A DNA stretch of 24,810 bases. Source: Aliarcobacter butzleri. Its GTDB lineage: Bacteria; Campylobacterota; Campylobacteria; Campylobacterales; Arcobacteraceae. The position numbers were made by a program, and so were the translations under genes. A model generated the notes under the pieces. The model was not told where the DNA came from. It worked only from the letters and a program-made list of their open reading frames with translations, and ran no database searches. Positions 22,867 through 24,810 of this stretch are shown piece by piece. The number at the start of each line of letters is the position of its first letter. Position 1 is the stretch's first letter. Location of the stretch: the NCBI GenBank assembly GCA_012522985.1, contig JAAYJJ010000032.1, forward strand, positions 1-24,810. The letters run 5' to 3'.

Positions 22867-24075
22867 GCCGTAAATTCTTATTTATTTACAAGCGAAGTCG
22901 TAAGTCCTGGTCACCCAGATAAATGTGCTGATATTATAGCTGATAGCATAGTTGATGCTCTTTTGATACAAGATCCAAAAAGCAGGATTGCTAGTGAGGT
23001 TTTTGTAGCAGGAAAACATATTATTATTGGTGGAGAGGTAACTACAAAAGCAACAGTTACTATAGAGGATTATAAAAATATAGCTATTAATGCTCTTAAA
23101 AAAATAGGCTATGATGGTAAAGATTACTTTACAAAAGATGAGTGTTTACACCCTGATGATGTAGAAGTACAAGTTTTATTAAATCGCCAAAGTCCAGATA
23201 TAAATCAAGGTGTTGATAAGCAAGATGGAGAGATAGGTGCTGGTGATCAGGGTATAATGTTTGGTTATGCTGATTGTGAAACTAGTGAATATATGCCAAG
23301 TGCTATAACATATGCTAGAATGTTAGCTGATAAAGTCTATGAATATGCACTAAACAATCCAGATAAACTAGGTGTGGATATTAAGACTCAAGTTACAATG
23401 GATTATATAACAAAAGAGAACTTTGATCATGCAAAACCACAAAAAATACATACTATTGTAGTAAGTGCACCTTGTGTGTCATCTATGAATATAGATAGTG
23501 TTAGAAAACTTATCAAAGAACTTATTGATGATACAGGTTTACCAAAAGAACTTTATAATCCAAATGATTGTATAATACATATAAATCCAACAGGTAAGTA
23601 TGTAAGTCACTCTAGTTTACATGATAGCGGACTAACTGGAAGAAAGCTTATAGTTGATAGTTTTGGTGGTTATGCACCTATTGGTGGCGGAGCTCAAAGT
23701 AGTAAAGATTATACAAAAGTTGATAGAAGTGGACTTTATGCGGCTAGATATATAGCCAAAAATATAGTTGCAGCAAATCTAGCAAAAAAAGCTTTAGTTC
23801 AGATCTCATATGCTATAGGTGTTGCAAAACCAGTTTCTGTTACTGTAAATACTATGAATACCGCAAAAGATGGTATATCTGATGAAATGTTGTCAAGTTT
23901 TGTTATGCAAAACTTCCCACTTACACCAAATTGGATAACAAAAAAGTTTAGTCTTGATGCTCCAAGTAGTGATACATTTTTGTATGCTGATGTTGCAGCT
24001 TATGGACAAGTAGGAAGAGGGTCATATCCTTGGGAACAGTTAGATTGTATAGAATTATTTAAAGGGCTAAAATAG
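22855..24075 (+). CDS. metK: S-adenosylmethionine synthase
   Basis: 406 residues from the second of two tandem ATGs. Makes S-adenosylmethionine from methionine and ATP as a homotetramer. Signatures: FTSEVVSPGHPDKCADIIAD at the N-terminus with the catalytic His in GHPDK, GEVTTKATV, the ATP motif GAGDQGIMFGYA, the phosphate loop GGGAQSSKDYTKVDRSG, and the YAARYIAKNIVAANLAKKALVQ helix cut by conserved lysines. The frame stays open upstream to a GTG at 22741, but those residues have no counterpart in the family, which normally begins 4-10 residues before FTSE. The start at 22840 would add five residues (MENKY). The next gene begins 19 bases after the stop. Confidence 0.97.
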   Translation: MENKAVNSYLFTSEVVSPGHPDKCADIIADSIVDALLIQDPKSRIASEVFVAGKHIIIGGEVTTKATVTIEDYKNIAINALKKIGYDGKDYFTKDECLHPDDVEVQVLLNRQSPDINQGVDKQDGEIGAGDQGIMFGYADCETSEYMPSAITYARMLADKVYEYALNNPDKLGVDIKTQVTMDYITKENFDHAKPQKIHTIVVSAPCVSSMNIDSVRKLIKELIDDTGLPKELYNPNDCIIHINPTGKYVSHSSLHDSGLTGRKLIVDSFGGYAPIGGGAQSSKDYTKVDRSGLYAARYIAKNIVAANLAKKALVQISYAIGVAKPVSVTVNTMNTAKDGISDEMLSSFVMQNFPLTPNWITKKFSLDAPSSDTFLYADVAAYGQVGRGSYPWEQLDCIELFKGLK

Positions 24076-24094
24076 TCTAAAATTGGAGTAGAAT

Positions 24095-24810
24095 ATGAAC
24101 TTAAAAAGTTTATTCAATAAGTTAAAACAAGAACTAACACAAGAACAAAAAATAGAACAAAGCTCACCTAGTAGCCATTGGGTAAAGTGTCCAAGTTGTG
24201 AAGGATTAATGTTTTTTAAAGAATTAGAAAACTTAAATAATGTTTGTCCAAAATGTAATTTTCATATGAGGATAGGTGCAAAAAAACGAATAGAGCTTAT
24301 TTGTGATGAAGATAGCTTCGTTGAGTTTGATGCAGATTTGGTACCAACAGATCCTATTGATTTTGTTGATAAAAAAAGTTACAAAAAAAGACTTGAAGAG
24401 GCATACCAAAAAAGTGGGAGAACAAGTTCCGTTGTTAGTGGAGAGTGCTTTATAGAAGGCACAAAGACTCAACTTGTAGTTTTTGATTTTGCTTTTATGG
24501 GTGGAAGTTTAGGTTCAGTTGAGGGTGAAAAAATAGTTCGTGCTGTAAATAGATCTTTAGAAAATAAAGATCCACTTATTATTGTAAGTGCTAGTGGTGG
24601 AGCTAGGATGCAAGAAAGTACTTTTTCTTTAATGCAAATGGCAAAAACTTCAGCAGCACTTAAAAAGCTAGATGCCGCAAAAATACCATATGTTTCAGTT
24701 TTAACTGATCCAACAATGGGAGGAGTTAGTGCATCATTTGCATTTTTGGGTGATATTATTATAGCAGAACCGGGGGCTTTAGTGGGATTTGCTGGAGCTA
24801 GGGTTATAAA
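24095..24810 (+). CDS. accD: Acetyl-CoA carboxylase carboxyltransferase subunit beta (3' end outside window)
   Basis: The first 238 codons, still open at the right edge. AccD with AccA moves the carboxyl group from biotin on AccB to acetyl-CoA, giving malonyl-CoA for fatty acid synthesis. The N-terminal zinc ribbon is visible as CPSC (32-35) and CPKC (51-54) after WVK. The crotonase-like carboxyltransferase fold follows, with FAFMGGSLGSVEGEKI, then SASGGARMQE, then LTDPTMGGVSASFA and EPGALVGFAGARVI, which build the oxyanion hole and CoA pocket. A clean ribosome site GGAG (24085-24088) sits 6 bases before the ATG. E. coli AccD is about 304 residues, so roughly 60 should lie beyond the edge. 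Confidence 0.97.
   Translation, partial: MNLKSLFNKLKQELTQEQKIEQSSPSSHWVKCPSCEGLMFFKELENLNNVCPKCNFHMRIGAKKRIELICDEDSFVEFDADLVPTDPIDFVDKKSYKKRLEEAYQKSGRTSSVVSGECFIEGTKTQLVVFDFAFMGGSLGSVEGEKIVRAVNRSLENKDPLIIVSASGGARMQESTFSLMQMAKTSAALKKLDAAKIPYVSVLTDPTMGGVSASFAFLGDIIIAEPGALVGFAGARVI

Noticed and set aside
1..24810. CRISPR arrays, tRNA/rRNA genes, insertion sequences, prophage or defence genes
   Set aside because: I looked for regular repeats, cloverleaf-like GC-rich stretches, transposase or integrase motifs and nuclease/helicase clusters and found none; genes fill almost all of the window.

Overview
The window is about 24.8 kb of very AT-rich, densely packed chromosome from a Campylobacterota (epsilonproteobacterial) bacterium. 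The evidence is the gene order hemA-proS-fxsA-hemC, rho-murI-dnaX and vacJ/mlaA-mlaC-RND exporter, plus a DUF2018 (HP0242-type) gene, which is known to me only from that phylum. The shikimate kinase sequence looks most like Arcobacter relatives to me, but I cannot settle the family or genus without a search. There are no tRNA, rRNA, IS, phage or CRISPR features. Nearly every gene is on the + strand with overlaps or gaps of a few bases. The only longer gaps are 14323-14396, 17271-17410 and 22659-22854.

Layout: (1) 1-2283, the 3' end of a sensor histidine kinase overlapping an NDP-forming acyl-CoA synthetase whose domains are permuted (ATP-grasp first). (2) 2292-10549, a biosynthetic run starting at an extended -10 promoter: shikimate kinase (aroK), histidinol dehydrogenase (hisD), DUF2018, long-chain polyprenyl diphosphate synthase, glutamyl-tRNA reductase (hemA), prolyl-tRNA synthetase (proS), FxsA, a periplasmic Dsb-type thiol oxidoreductase and porphobilinogen deaminase (hemC). 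(3) 10554-14322, an envelope-lipid cluster: MlaA without a lipobox, MlaC, and an RND/MMPL exporter. (4) 14397-17270, a TRAP transporter (small membrane protein, large membrane protein, Tat-exported TakP-like binding protein), probably for 2-oxo acids or other small carboxylates, closed by a 17-bp hairpin. (5) 17349-21239, rho, murI and dnaX with their own promoter. (6) 21261-22658, one minus-strand gene for a membrane-anchored TPR-like protein of unknown role. (7) 22855-24810, metK and the start of accD, cut by the window edge.

Most of this is housekeeping. hemA and hemC are the first and third enzymes of C5-pathway tetrapyrrole synthesis. The prenyl synthase probably makes the quinone side chain. 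The mla genes plus the RND protein probably move lipids between the membranes.

I did not find a clearly new defence or mobile system. The observations most worth testing are: an A10 tract in dnaX at which slippage in either direction gives a gamma-like truncated product; the MlaA/MlaC/RND cluster, which parallels the hopanoid HpnM/HpnN pair; the permuted acyl-CoA synthetase; a conserved FxsA tail motif encoded across the signal peptide of the next gene; and an unnamed anchored repeat protein transcribed against its neighbours.
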